Shown here: piece by piece, positions 11,583 through 21,537 of the stretch
How positions within the stretch are numbered: the stretch's first letter is position 1
Layout: every line of letters starts with the position of its first letter
DNA from: Anastatus disparis
Lineage: Eukaryota > Arthropoda > Insecta > Hymenoptera > Eupelmidae
DNA: 64,000 nt
Reading direction: 5' to 3'
Assembly (NCBI GenBank): GCA_017163975.1
Contig: JAFFSR010000010.1
Coordinates: 3,284,001 to 3,348,000, forward strand
Program-made: the position numbers and the translations under genes
Notes under the pieces: model-generated
Told to the model about the DNA's origin: nothing
The model's input: only the letters and a program-made list of their open reading frames with translations
Database searches by the model: none

Positions 11583-12170
11583 GTATTTTGAGGTTAGGTT
11601 TGTCGATCTTGACATTTAATTTCCAATCCAAGTTCATAAAAAAATAACAATTCTGAATGATTTATTATTTCGACAAAAATTATTGTACTAACATAGCTTT
11701 AGTGCGGAGAAGTTATTATATTTGTTTAAATTATGAATTTAAAAAGATATCAACAAAATAAAAAAAAAGCAAAAATCGATTTAAACATCTTTGATATATC
11801 CGTTAAATTGAAAATTGATTATTAGTAATTTAAAAGGGTTATATATTATAAAAATGATTTTGAAATCATCAACTTTTAATCCTAGTATGGAAAAAAACAG
11901 CCCCATAGACACTAACAATTATATTCTCTGCGAAATATTGTTCCTGGATCGGATAGATGAAATGTCATTAGTAATACCGAAAAAATGAATACTACGTAGC
12001 AGAAATTCATGTATTTAGTTCGTAATATAGTTATGCCAATATTGGTAGTTAAAATTTGAAGTATGGTACTTACTAAAATAGTACTATCACATTTTTATTC
12101 AATACTTTATCACAGAAATAATATATACTATGTGTAGTATTGATTTTAATGGTATTTACCTTTTTCCGTG
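11583..12170. repeat. T1-type repeat and right end of the CACTA-like shell
   Basis: 11583 to about 11830 is the remainder of the T1-type repeat (TTAGTGCGGAGAAG, AAAAAGCAAAAATCGAT). The rest to 12170 is the CACTA-like subterminal region, also seen at 14830-15060 and, inverted, at 21538-21890. There is no coding content. Confidence 0.7.
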
Positions 12171-12365
12171 CATGTATAGGTACTTTTACAGCTTCTGTAT
12201 CAGCTGAAGATGATAAATCTAAGTGATTTATAGCATTTTTTAATACCGGAGGCGCATATCCTTTATTACAAGTTGTGGTGACATTAGGGAAATTTTGGTA
12301 AAGAATAGGGTGATCTTTTCCCTTTCTGTTTTTTAGCAGATGGTGAATTGAGCCATATGTTCAAC
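12171..12365 (-). pseudogene. Decayed coding fragment beside the CACTA-like end
   Basis: The minus strand gives SPSAKKQKGKRSPYSLPKFP, then a one-frame slip, then NKGYAPPVLKNAINHLDL and TEAVKVPIH, ending at the transposon border. It continues in register across the empty site into 3360-3435. Codon content looks protein-like, unlike the surrounding A/T sequence. The gene is not recognised; a PHD-finger protein is one weak possibility from the downstream piece. A frameshift and a stop mark it as decayed. Confidence 0.35.
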
Positions 12366-12413
12366 AGATAACTAGTATTTATGTACTTTATTTTGACCGC
12401 TATCATCCCTTTT

Positions 12414-13524
12414 TTAATTTTCTTTATTTATCCACTCGTTATAAGGACTGGCATTCAATTTGCAAAGAGCTTGTATAGTACTTTAAAAATTTTTAATTTT
12501 GTATTGAAAAAAACTATATTTAATCAATATTAAAAAATTAATTACAAATACGATTGCAATATAGAACTTACTTCACGCCAGCATATTCAAATGCAGCTTT
12601 AAGGTGTCATGAAAATTGCAATCCAGGAATCATAAGTCAAATCGAAGCCTTGCCTATTCTTTTTTAACATTTGTTCCTAACCTTGTACAAAGATTTTCAA
12701 GAAACGACGTAAAATTGTTTGATGCTAAATGAAGTTCTGATAATCTTGATGAAAAAGTGACATTTGATATTTTTCTTAGTTTCTTATTATTTAAAACGAG
12801 AAATTCAATATGTGATAATTTAATAGCTTCTATAACTTAAAGTTCATTGTCACTTAAATCTAATTGTGTCATTTTAAACCAGACATGTGAATATTCAGCT
12901 GAGTTGAACTTCTTCACATATTGTTAATTCTATATTTTTTAGCTTTGTGTTATATAGTTTGAGAACTTTGACTGTATCTCGAAGATTACCCATGTTATAA
13001 ATTACATCTACAGAATCATTATGTATTGTCCAATTTCCTACATTCTTAAGCAGAGGTCAAACTATCTGTATTTGTCTAATAGTGTGTTTTTCATAATTTA
13101 TATAAACATCATAGGTTGCAACAAGAAAAAAATAGCAGGCCCTGCTAGATATTAGTATAATAAGTAAATTTTATAATAACAACAAACTAATTTTATCACA
13201 TAGTTTTTGAATAATATGAGACCTACCAAAAAAGATGAATTATATTATAGATTGTTAGTAGGTCTCATATAATTCAAAAACTACGTAATAAAATTATTTT
13301 GTTGTTATTATAAAATACCTATTACACTAGTATCCAGCGGGGATTGCCATTTTTTTCGTGTTACAGCCAATGATGTTTATATAAATGATGAAAAACACTA
13401 TTAGACGAAGACAGATGGTTTGGCCTACTCTTGAAGATTGTGTAACTTTTTTAATGAAAGTATATCTTGTTTCACGTAATGATCCAACACGAAAGTATTA
13501 TGAAGTTCTGCAAACTCACTGAAC
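12414..13524 (-). pseudogene. Spliced leucine-rich-repeat gene, 3' part, decayed
   Basis: Minus-strand exon 13524-12572 follows an acceptor (TTATTACAG) and ends at a donor, GTAAGT (12571-12566). The terminal exon 12480-12414 follows AAAG and closes with TAA. The phases agree across the intron, giving AAFEYAGVN-TIQALCKL and a C-terminus PYNEWINKEN. LRR-like blocks are LDLSDNEL, IEFLVLNNKKLRKIS and SELHLASNNFTSFLENL. A 381-bp palindrome (13050-13430) splits the exon; without it KKLHNLQECRKLDN reads through. Several one-base slips and stops (after SDNEL and VKKE) show decay. The N-terminus is absent. The protein family beyond LRR is unknown. Confidence 0.6.
13050..13430. mobile_element. 381-bp palindrome, family A, in the LRR exon
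   Basis: Flanked by TTAA (13046-13049) and a decayed TTGA (13431-13434). The ends CAGAGGTCAAACTATCTG and CAGATGGTTTGGCCTACTC are an inverted pair. The whole body folds on itself, with TGAGACCTACCAA/TTAGTAGGTCTCA near the centre. It has the same length and type as 29424-29804. Confidence 0.9.
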
Positions 13525-14058
13525 CTGTAATAATTAGAATTAAAAAATTATTTATTCATTAAAAATTTGAGTGAAAAAATTGAATTTTAGGCCCAAAATG
13601 TATACATTTATACATTAGCTATCTTTAAAAATTATTTCAAGTAAAAATAAATATACTATATAAATCTACTTTCAAAAAAAGAATTATTGATTCATAAAAA
13701 TATCACATCGATTCTCATTTTCATTATTCACTTTATAAATATTTTGAATATATAATTATGTTTATTAAGTTACACACATCTATATTAAACAAGAATTATA
13801 GATAGACAGATAAATATAAATAGATATATTTTTATTTTGTAATTTATGTACAAAAGAGCGTGTAATATAACAATTAAATTAAAATACGTAAATAATATTG
13901 CACAGTAAAAATAGAATTGTACAGTATGATATCACAGTCTTAGGAGATAAGACAAATAATAATAGTATATTAACAAGTTGATGAATTAAATTAAAAGTGA
14001 TATCACAGATAGAAAACCAAACAGGAATAAACATACGCTATGAATATAGAGTAAAATA
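13525..14058. other. AT-rich intergenic or intronic sequence
   Basis: Upstream (minus strand) of the LRR exon acceptor, so probably intron. TAGATA-type low-complexity tracts occur. No further exon was recognised. Confidence 0.4.
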
Positions 14059-15066
14059 CACGAAGAAAGGAAAATACCTAAAAAAAATGTACTAACTTAA
14101 GTCAGTAGTTAAAAAAACATTACCAGTCGTTTTTTAATTGATTCTCAGTACATAAATTAAAACGATCTATATTAGTACATCTTTTAACACGACTTATTCT
14201 GAAAATTATTTGGTATGGTACCAAATTTTTCCATCCTACAGAACTAAATTATCTTATACTAACATATTACCTGTATAATACCAACGAAGATAGACGCTTA
14301 TAGAAGCGTACTCTTAAATGGGAAATTTCTGCCAAAAATGAGTTACCCAGCTACTGAGGGCGCCACTAGATCCCATGTATTTTTATATCTATATATATCA
14401 AATTTTTCATATATATAGATATACAAACAATGTTAAAGTGTTACCCAGCGTATCGGACGAAAAATTTAACCCAGAAGTACGCTTCTATAAGCGTCTATCT
14501 TCGTTGATAATACGCACTGCGGCGCTGTTAAATGAAATTTCAATATAATTAATACCTATTTATGTAAAAACATTAAATTTTATAACAATTTTTAACATTT
14601 TATAAATATAATGTAAATCATATGATATATAACAATTTTAAATTACTAATAATTAATTTTAAACTCAAAAGCTAACTATTTTAAAACGGAGTATGGCAGA
14701 TAAACATGTATCGTTTTATTCCTTAAATATCACGAATAAGAAAATTAATTATTAGTAATTTAAAAGTGTTATTTATATTATATGAATAATTCTATATTTA
14801 TCAACTTTTAATTTTAGTAACAGAAAAAGCCGCACCAAAAGAGATTAAAACATTTTCTGCGAAATGTTACCCTTGAATCATGTAGGTGAAATGTCAGTCT
14901 TAGTACCGAAAAAGCGGTACTAAGCATCGAAAATTTATGCTCTTAGTTCATAATATAATAGTATCAACATTAGTCTCTAAAATTCGAGCTATAGTACTAA
15001 TTAAAATTATATTGTCACTTTTTTTTAAATACCTTAGTACATAAATTAGATATACTAGATTTCGTA
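14059..15066. mobile_element. CACTA-like element, degraded copy
   Basis: It begins CACGAAGAAAGGAAAATACC and keeps the subterminal order of the 3436 element: ACTAACTTAAGTCAGTA, TTTTTTAATTGATTCTCAG and GCACTGCGGCGCTGTT, then the right-end block around 14860-15050. The right terminus is eroded (TTCGTACC), so its end is approximate. It lacks the T1 interior and was hit by the 7-bp-duplication element at 14283. Confidence 0.65.
14283..14506. mobile_element. 224-bp MITE with 7-bp target duplication, copy 1
   Basis: The termini CAACGAAGATAGACGCTTAT and ATAAGCGTCTATCTTCGTTG are perfect inverted repeats. Both flanks read ATAATAC (14276-14282 and 14507-14513). The centre is an imperfect TA-rich inverted region. 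A second copy, in opposite orientation, is at 38382-38628. It is non-coding. Confidence 0.92.
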
Positions 15067-15077
15067 CCTATTTTAAG

Positions 15078-15172
15078 AGCAGGCCGAACTATCTGTCTTT
15101 GTCTAATAGAATGTTTTATCATTTGTCGAAACACCATACGTTGTATCAAGAATTCAACTTGTGAGGTCCTAA
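15078..15172. mobile_element. Truncated end of a family A TTAA palindrome
   Basis: After TTAA (15074-15077) the sequence GAGCAGGCCGAACTATCTG, TTTGTCTAATAG and the following bases match the left arm of the 381-bp family A elements. The other arm is missing. Confidence 0.7.
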
Positions 15173-15480
15173 CTTTGCACCAGGACAAAGATTTAAGAAT
15201 ATGATTTTAGTAGTAATTTAAAATAATATGATATTATATATTTTATATTTATGAAATCATAATTTAAAAAATCAAGGAAAAAATGTAGATATAAATGTCT
15301 AGTGATGGATTGCTCTACCAATATTTGATCAAAAGTAATCGTTCTCACTATGAGATATTTTTAAGTATATATTTTAATAAAAGTATATGAATTGCTTACT
15401 TTACCTTTTGTGTTAAGTAGATAGATTCTGGATACAAATATATGAGTGCAATAATTTGAAATAGACACTTGAAATATAAT
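15173..15480. other. AT-rich spacer
   Basis: No convincing gene. A minus-strand ORF (15555-15361) overlaps the following repeat family and is not supported by any domain. Confidence 0.4.
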
Positions 15481-15484
15481 TTCT

Positions 15485-15675
15485 GCCATTCTAACCCTAA
15501 AATCGCAACTTTGTTGCTCTTTTTTTCCTCTCATGGCGAAAAATAAACAACGCAACTAGTATGGGAAGGCTTGTTTAAGAAACTCGTTACGACCCTCACC
15601 TTCGGCTCAGGCTGTAAACTTCTCGATTCGTAAATAAAGTCTTTCCATACCCGTTACGTAATGTACTATTAAATT
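15485..15675. repeat. Hairpin repeat H1
   Basis: Stem TAGTATGGGAAGGCTTGTTT pairs with AAATAAAGTCTTTCCATACC. The loop holds the small hairpin CCTTCGGCTCAGGC. The reverse complement is homologous to H2 at 53216-53400, including the side sequence CTAACCCTAAAATCG. Confidence 0.75.
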
Positions 15676-15987
15676 ATAACTTTATTTAACACTTGAATAA
15701 TAATTTTATAAATTGACGTACGTATATAATTAGCACTTTTAATAAGAAATAAAGTAATAAATTGACGGGAATGTATATAATCGAAGTGCAGATACCTGAT
15801 GAAGTGCTCTATGTAAGTGTCTTAAGTGAGCCCTCATTTCTTGAGGTCATCTCGTATTTATACTGCTTTCTTTTGGTTTCTTTGATGTTAAATCATTTCA
15901 TGATTTCCACAGAGTTATTCAGATTTTGTAATGCTAAGTTTGAATTTCGACTCTTTTTGAACTACTTACTAGGAGAGTATCAGACCT

Positions 15988-16194
15988 CCGGATCACGGAT
16001 TTTGCTCAAACATTGGGATAAGTTTTCAGATGTCATAATATGAAAGGAAACAGAATTTTAGATCCCAATGCTCAATATTTCCCTAGTTACAGGCAATTAA
16101 AGAAAATCACTAAAAAAGTTACTAGATTTTCAAACGCATATAGTTCCTTAGCATTGATAGCTAGGAGCTTGAAACTCTTTTTAAATGAAAGCTG
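15988..16194 (+). pseudogene. Conserved arm-encoded ORF, third copy
   Basis: Homologous to the ORFs at 54606-54824 (plus) and 55227-55045 (minus). Readable pieces are DFAQTLG, FRCHNM, ILDPNAQYFPSYRQLKKI and RFSNAYSSLALIARSL, ending NES and TGA at 16192-16194. One in-frame stop lies after TLG, and the 5' end is shifted. Against the 54.7-kb copy, codon differences are mainly synonymous (see findings). No domain is recognised; it may be the C-terminus of a TE protein or a captured exon. Confidence 0.55.
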
Positions 16195-16293
16195 AGCTCA
16201 AATTCTTTCGAAATAGTAGTTATAGCATGTCAAAATATTATTTTTTTCTAATGTTATAGCGTGATAAACATTGGACCTGATTTTTCTTTTTAA

Positions 16294-16674
16294 CAGGAGG
16301 TCGCGTATCTCTGTCCTTTTCTAATCAAAGAAATGATTTTTTTACAAAGACTATTATTTTTATCAAAAAATGAAGAGAAAGCCGCATCTTGTATCAAAAA
16401 AAGCAATATTTTCTTTGATAAGAAAAAATTAATTTTATTGCTTCGTTCTCAAGAAAACCTTGAAAAACCAAATTGTCCACCCTAACCTCTATGATTTAAG
16501 TTTTTCAAGGTTTTCTTGAAAACGAAGCAATAAAATTAATTTTTTCTTATCAAAGAAAATATTGCTTTTTTTGATACAAGATGCGGCTTTCTCTTCATTT
16601 TTTGATAAAGTTATTAGTTTTTGTAAAAAAATCATTTCTTTGATTAGAAAAGGACAGAGATACGTGACCTCCTC
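16294..16674. mobile_element. 381-bp palindrome, family B, copy 1
   Basis: Flanked by TTAA (16290-16293 and 16675-16678). The ends are CAGGAGGTCGCGTATCTCTG and the reverse-complementary GATACGTGACCTCCTC. The arms pair almost base for base up to a short centre near CCACCCTAACC. Copies are at 28594 and 51935. Confidence 0.93.
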
Positions 16675-16800
16675 TTAAAACAATTAATAACAAAAGCTGA
16701 AATTAGGTCTAATGTTTATTACGCTATGACTTTACAAAAAAATAATATTTTGACATGCTATAACTACTATTTCGAAAGAAATATTTTTTCAAGAAATAAA

Positions 16801-17180
16801 CCTTATTTTATTTGCTGCGCTAATCAATTATTAGGAATTGCTTTTGGAATCTGGAAAAGGATTATTTTTCGATTCTTAACATAAAAATTTAGTGAAGAAT
16901 CATTTCTCAATGTTATTATATATTATTTATATGAAAAAAAAAATAATTTTTTTTAATTCTTATAAAATATTAATATAGTTGCATTTGAATAACTTTTTCA
17001 ACGTTGTCAATAGTGGTGACCTTCATTTTCATCGACTTTCCATAACATGTAATAAAACAGTGATTTGATTTGGTATCAAGAAATGTTTTAATTAAGGTAA
17101 ATCTCTTCTGTAAACTTTTCGAATATTTTTGCAAGTCAGAATCAGAGACTCATAATGCGTTGCAATAAATAAATTTAGTA
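16801..17180. other. Spacer, nothing recognised
   Basis: AT-rich, with no coding signal or repeat partner found in the window. Confidence 0.4.
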
Positions 17181-17185
17181 TATTA

Positions 17186-17316
17186 CACACCAAGGGAGGT
17201 AAAGTACTGGCGAGTCCATAGCACATATAATTGCCACCTCGAGCCGAAGGCGAGGGTGACAAATATGTGCTATGGGGTCGCCATTTTACCTCCCGTGGAG
17301 TGTATACTATTTTTTG
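17186..17316. repeat. Hairpin repeat H3
   Basis: CCAAGGGAGGTAAAGTACTG pairs imperfectly with CATTTTACCTCCCGTGG. CCATAGCACATAT pairs with ATATGTGCTATGG. The loop is CTCGAGCCGAAGGCGAG. Confidence 0.85.
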
Positions 17317-17395
17317 CCATACCCGGGCCGAAACTATGACTTTTGTTTTTCGGCACCGGGATGAAAGTCGTAGTTTCGGGTAGGGTATGGCGAAA
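17317..17395. repeat. Hairpin repeat H3b
   Basis: GCCATACCCGGGCCGAAACT pairs with AGTTTCGGGTAGGGTATGGC around a short loop containing CTTTTGTTTTTCGGCACCGG. It directly abuts H3 and H4. Confidence 0.85.
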
Positions 17396-17397
17396 TA

Positions 17398-17700
17398 ATA
17401 TATTAATAACCTAGGGAGAAAAGTTGACCATTAAATACTCGCATATAGATCGCCACTCGAACGAAGTGAGAGCTGCAATTGATATTCCACTTTTCTCCTG
17501 AGGTCAATATACGATTTTTCATCATTACAGGCGAAAAGTATGTCCCACTTATCCGTTGTTATAATTCAGTATTAATTAAAAATCATTAAATTAAAATTAT
17601 CGTGTTGAATCATCTGTTGCTTACGACCAAATACGCTCTGTCCTTCTCCGCTCCTCTCCCACTGATGATAAATCATTAAAATAAACTATTTATGTACCTT
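17398..17700. repeat. Hairpin repeat H4 with tail
   Basis: AACCTAGGGAGAAAAGTTGA pairs with CCACTTTTCTCCTGAGGTC. The inner loop is CACTCGAACGAAGTGAGAG. The hairpin and its tail (GGCGAAAAGTATGTCCC, CCACTGATGATAAATCATT) are an inverted, diverged copy of 25500-25815. Confidence 0.8.
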
Positions 17701-18034
17701 TATTATGATGATACACTACGATCAATAATTCAAAAAAATAAACCAAGTTTAATTTCAACAATGCAATGTTTATTATATAGTCTGATTCCTTATATCAATT
17801 CTATATAAGGTATATTATATCAATTCCATAATTCTGGTTGTGATCTGTAAACAAAGAAGGATAGACACGATCCTCGCTATTCTAGGTGCCTTTATAATAC
17901 ATAAGCAAGAAAAAGATATACAATAGATATCGAATTATTCATTGCTGTACATTATATTGTACAAATTATAAAGAATATAAACAAATTGAATATAAAAATA
18001 AGATCATAATATGTATTACAAACAGTATATATAT

Positions 18035-18036
<2 letters not shown>

Positions 18037-18111
<75 letters not shown>
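18037..18111. repeat. (TA)n microsatellite
   Basis: About 75 bases of alternating TA. The poly-Ile/Tyr ORF it creates on the minus strand is not a gene. Confidence 0.97.
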
Positions 18112-18115
<4 letters not shown>

Positions 18116-18169
18116 AACTAGTAAGCAGTGACACAAAAGACTTAAACTAAGAGTAGAGGTCCATTCTCA

Positions 18170-18995
18170 ATGGACAGGAAATATAAAAAAGTAGATGATT
18201 TGAAATGAGATAGTTAGACTCTAAGTATCGCAGGAATATCGTTCGATAGACGCGAGAACGTTACCAGATACGATCTATGATAATATTCTATGACAGCAAA
18301 AGGTATAGTCAAAGGCCTCACATCACTCCTCAACAGAGTATAAATAAGGCGCTGAGCACGTAAAAAAACATTTTAAATGAAAAAGTAGCGGAAAAAAACG
18401 TTTTCTACCTACAGTGGATAACCAGTCAAGAGAGGACCTATAAGCAGAGATGTGCTTGCGCCTACCTACACCAAAGATGCAATGCACACCAGAGTTAATG
18501 ACTCTCTGCAGCCTGAGTTCAAGCTCAGCAGAAATAGTCCGCAGTACAGAACCCATTTTAAAAAATGATTACCACATACTTAGAACTTTGTAAGCGGCTT
18601 CATTTCGTCAAGTCTACCAAACTTTTTCATCTACGAAAACTCTCGAAACCGCTGCGTTTTTTAATAATTAATTATTAAACATGTCGATTCGACGATGTGT
18701 TGTTATGCAATGACCACATACTTTTTTTTACATGGAACTAAAAGATATTTTTATAACAAAAATCAAATAATGTATGGCCGACAAAAATAATTCTGCGTTA
18801 GATGAGTCTACCATTTGAATTATGTCGATAGGACGGGATTATGTTATGCGATGACCACATAGCCAATTTTTATGGGATTGCTTGATAATTAATTATGAAA
18901 CCATAAGATCATAATGTCCGACAAATTTTCTGCAGATTTTTTTCAGTCCGACAATCGGAACATGTCATTGTTACGAGGTATGGTTTTGTGATTAC
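18170..18995. repeat. Left arm of a 9-kb inverted repeat
   Basis: Pairs with 24755-25995 plus 26868-27215. Shared words include CGGACTGAAAAAAATCTGCA (right) with its complement, AACCGCTGCGTTTTTTAATA, and the retrotransposon fragment. The right arm is longer because of insertions at about 25026-25820 and 26022-26865. The arms are roughly 85-90 percent alike by eye. Confidence 0.85.
18323..18556 (-). pseudogene. Non-LTR retrotransposon, RT C-terminal fragment
   Basis: The minus strand encodes LELRLQRVINSG, then FGVGRRKHISAYRSSLDWL and VGRKRFFPLLFHLKCFF. This is the C-terminal region after the reverse-transcriptase thumb in CR1/Jockey-type elements; compare RRRIQRLQNSCVRYVLGL and YRARLGWLRTDSRR near 63.3 kb. 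It is 5'-truncated at the same flanking word (GTTCTGTACTG) as the fragment in the opposite arm, so both arms descend from one insertion. Confidence 0.8.
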
Positions 18996-19481
18996 CATAT
19001 GTCGGACAAGGGTATGACGTGTCACATAATATTATTTTATGTATTAAAAGGGCAATGACCGACAAAAATATTGTATCTTTACGTCAGAGCGACAAAAAAA
19101 GATTTATAATTAACCCGTCACCTATGTATATGTCATATAAAGAACACGTAGTTCAAAATTATCTAATAAAATTTAAATTTATATTTTGCACAAATGAAAC
19201 TAGTTAGTATGATCAAGTATAGACATAGAAAAATACATTCACATTTTTTAATTTTTGAAATTAATTTTTTTTTCCAATTTTTACCGATATTTTTATAAGT
19301 ACGAAAATGAAAAAAAATTGAATTCTTAGAATAATCTAATTTTGCTGCTATGGTTGTTATTTTCATAACGTCAAAAATGATACGTCATTTTTGTGTCATC
19401 TTAATGAAAGATTTTCATAGAAGGATCAAAATACTATTAATAAAACATGCCTTTTATTTTTTAATATAATTATCTGATTAA
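18996..19481. other. Spacer inside the inverted repeat, left
   Basis: Contains CGACAAAAATA-type words continuing the arm to about 19110. Two short ORFs (19019-19207 plus, 19366-19163 minus) lack domains and overlap each other, so neither is called. Confidence 0.4.
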
Positions 19482-20163
19482 GGGGACCAGGTACTATTAA
19501 AACTTGAAAAATTCAAATGTGAATAATTAAAAATTTATTGCTTTTATCCAAAGGAATAAATTTTTTGAAAAAATACTTATGTTTCAGAAGACTTTTTATT
19601 TTTGAAACTTTTATCTATCTTAAGAATTCAACTTATGGTCCCCGTTAACATTCTGGTACTAAGAACAGATTGGTCGCAAGGTTTTTTTAAGAGTTTTCAT
19701 CTGATCTTGATGAAATTTGGTGGAGATTTTCAAAATCATCTTAGAATCCACATGAGCGAGAGACATTCCTAAAAAATTCTAATAATAAAAAAATTTTCTA
19801 ACAAAAATAAATTTTTTTTAAAATTTGTTTATTTATTTTTATAATAAGTTAATACACAAATTAGCATATATATATTTATAATTTGCTATGCTCATTAATT
19901 CTAATATAATTTTAAAAATCTCCACCAAATTTCATAAAGATCCGATGAAAACTCATGAAAAAACTTTGCGACCAATCTGTTTTTAGTACCAGAATGTGAA
20001 TGGAGACCATCAGTTGAATTTTTAAGATAGATAAAAGTTTCAGAAATAAAAAGTCTTCTAAAAAATAAATATTTTTTCAAAAAAATTTTCCTTCTGGATA
20101 AAAGCAATAAATTTTTAATTATTCATATTCAAATTTTTCAAGTTTTAATAGTACCTGGTCCTC
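19482..20163. mobile_element. 682-bp TTAA-flanked palindrome
   Basis: TTAA at 19478-19481 and 20164-20167. The ends are GGGGACCAGGTACTATTAAA and TTTAATAGTACCTGGTCCTC. Long arms pair throughout (AGATTGGTCGCAAGGTTTTT with AAAACTTTGCGACCAATCT). It is a non-autonomous element with no transposase. Confidence 0.92.
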
Positions 20164-20167
20164 TTAA

Positions 20168-21242
20168 TGGGGCATTTAGAGAGTAGGTATGTGATGTACG
20201 CGGTACATGCGTAGACAATGACATAAAATTAATTATTTGTTATTAACTATTTATTATTCGTGATAGATAATAAAATTCTTAACAAAATAAATCGTTAATC
20301 CCTTATGTGTCGTATACGACACATTACAGAAAATGGGCTTATGGATGCTTTAGGTTTCTTAAACTTCCGAAGCGCACCTAGAGGAACTCAAAATAAGTCA
20401 AACATATGGAAAAATATTTACTTTTTATATGGGAAAGGGGTCTCGGACTCAATAGGTTAAAATAAAAAATGAAATTTCTAAAAATTTCATTCTTTGTAAA
20501 AAAGTAAATTTGCAGTGCTAAAAATAATTCATGTTAATTTGAAATCATTTTTTTTTCAATTTTTATTCAAACTTTTTTTTTTAACTGTCTATTAAATCGA
20601 TATTTTTCCATTTTTTATAATTTAACATTTTATCGCTAAAATATACAGCATGAATTCTATCTTTATAAAGATTTAATTATGAATATTTTTCTAAGATCAC
20701 ATTTTCATCCTCGAAAATGAGCATAAAATGATATTATTTTATCAGCATTACATAGGTAGAAAAACATTTTATATTGGTTAAAGAAATAGCCATAAAAATT
20801 CCTGTTTTCAACTCTTCATTTCAAAGCAATAGGCATAAAATGGTAAAAAGATCGTTTTAATTTCTACTAGGGTATTAGACTGATAAATAATTCTATACAT
20901 ACCACTAAAATATTTCTTCATATGAAACTTAGATTTTAGTGTTCACTTATCAATTAAAGAATCGTTATTATTATTAGAAATATTAATTCATTGTTCATAT
21001 TTAAGTTTTTAATAATTAAACTTTTAAATACATAATTTTTTAGAGGAATTTATAAAAAAATTAAGTTTTTTTTTGACACATTGTTAATATAATGTGGGAA
21101 TACTTGAAAATCTCAAATTATAATATTGTAAAAGACATACTGCAATTTAGTAAACGAATTTTAGCAAACGAATACAGTAAAAGAAATAAGAAATGATAAT
21201 AATTTAAAAGTAATAATATTATATAAAATTGAATAGTGTTAA
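20168..21242. other. AT-rich spacer
   Basis: About 1.07 kb without recognised genes. It includes a perfect small palindrome, TGTCGTATACGACA, near 20308. The CATAAAATGATA and CATAAAATGGTAAAA repeats are low-complexity. Confidence 0.45.
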
Positions 21243-21537
21243 GGGATGTCCTCATACCGGCACAGGGATCTACCTTATCTATATTTGAATTATGTATTTT
21301 AATAAAAATTTAACTATTTTTGACTAAAATTCATAGAAGAGGCACATTCTTAACATTATAAAGAATTTATTGCAACGTTAAAAGACGGAATAACAGTAAA
21401 AAGGAAGACAAAAACTGCATTATACGATTATTCATAACTACATTGAAAAGTTTATCGTATTAAGCAGTTTTCGACTTTATTTTTACCCTTATATTGTCTT
21501 TTAACGTTGCAATAAATTCTTTGGCATGTTAAGAATG

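Larger units (their letters stand above)
3436..12170. mobile_element. CACTA-like transposon, outer shell of a nest
   Basis: The left end reads CACGGAGAAAATACC and the right end reads GGTATTTACCTTTTTCCGTG. The flanks are a 2-bp CA duplication (3434-3435 and 12171-12172). CAC-type ends and a 2-bp duplication fit the CACTA/EnSpm group, but no transposase of this family is present, so the assignment is an inference. About 7 kb of its length is later insertions. Shorter relatives lie at 10857-11580, 14059-15066 and 21538-24299. Confidence 0.7.
15966..16800. mobile_element. PIF-like palindromic element, degraded copy
   Basis: The left end TAGGAGAGTATCAG and about 330 following bases match the element at 54598. 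The right arm (about 16685-16800) is truncated. A 381-bp family B palindrome sits between the arms at 16294-16674. Confidence 0.7.

Noticed and set aside
17952..18134. Poly-Ile/Tyr ORF on the minus strand
   Set aside because: Product of the TA microsatellite.
20300..20330. TGTCGTATACGACA as an array motif outlier
   Set aside because: It shares TGTCGT with the array core by chance and lacks the flanking GGAAATG.
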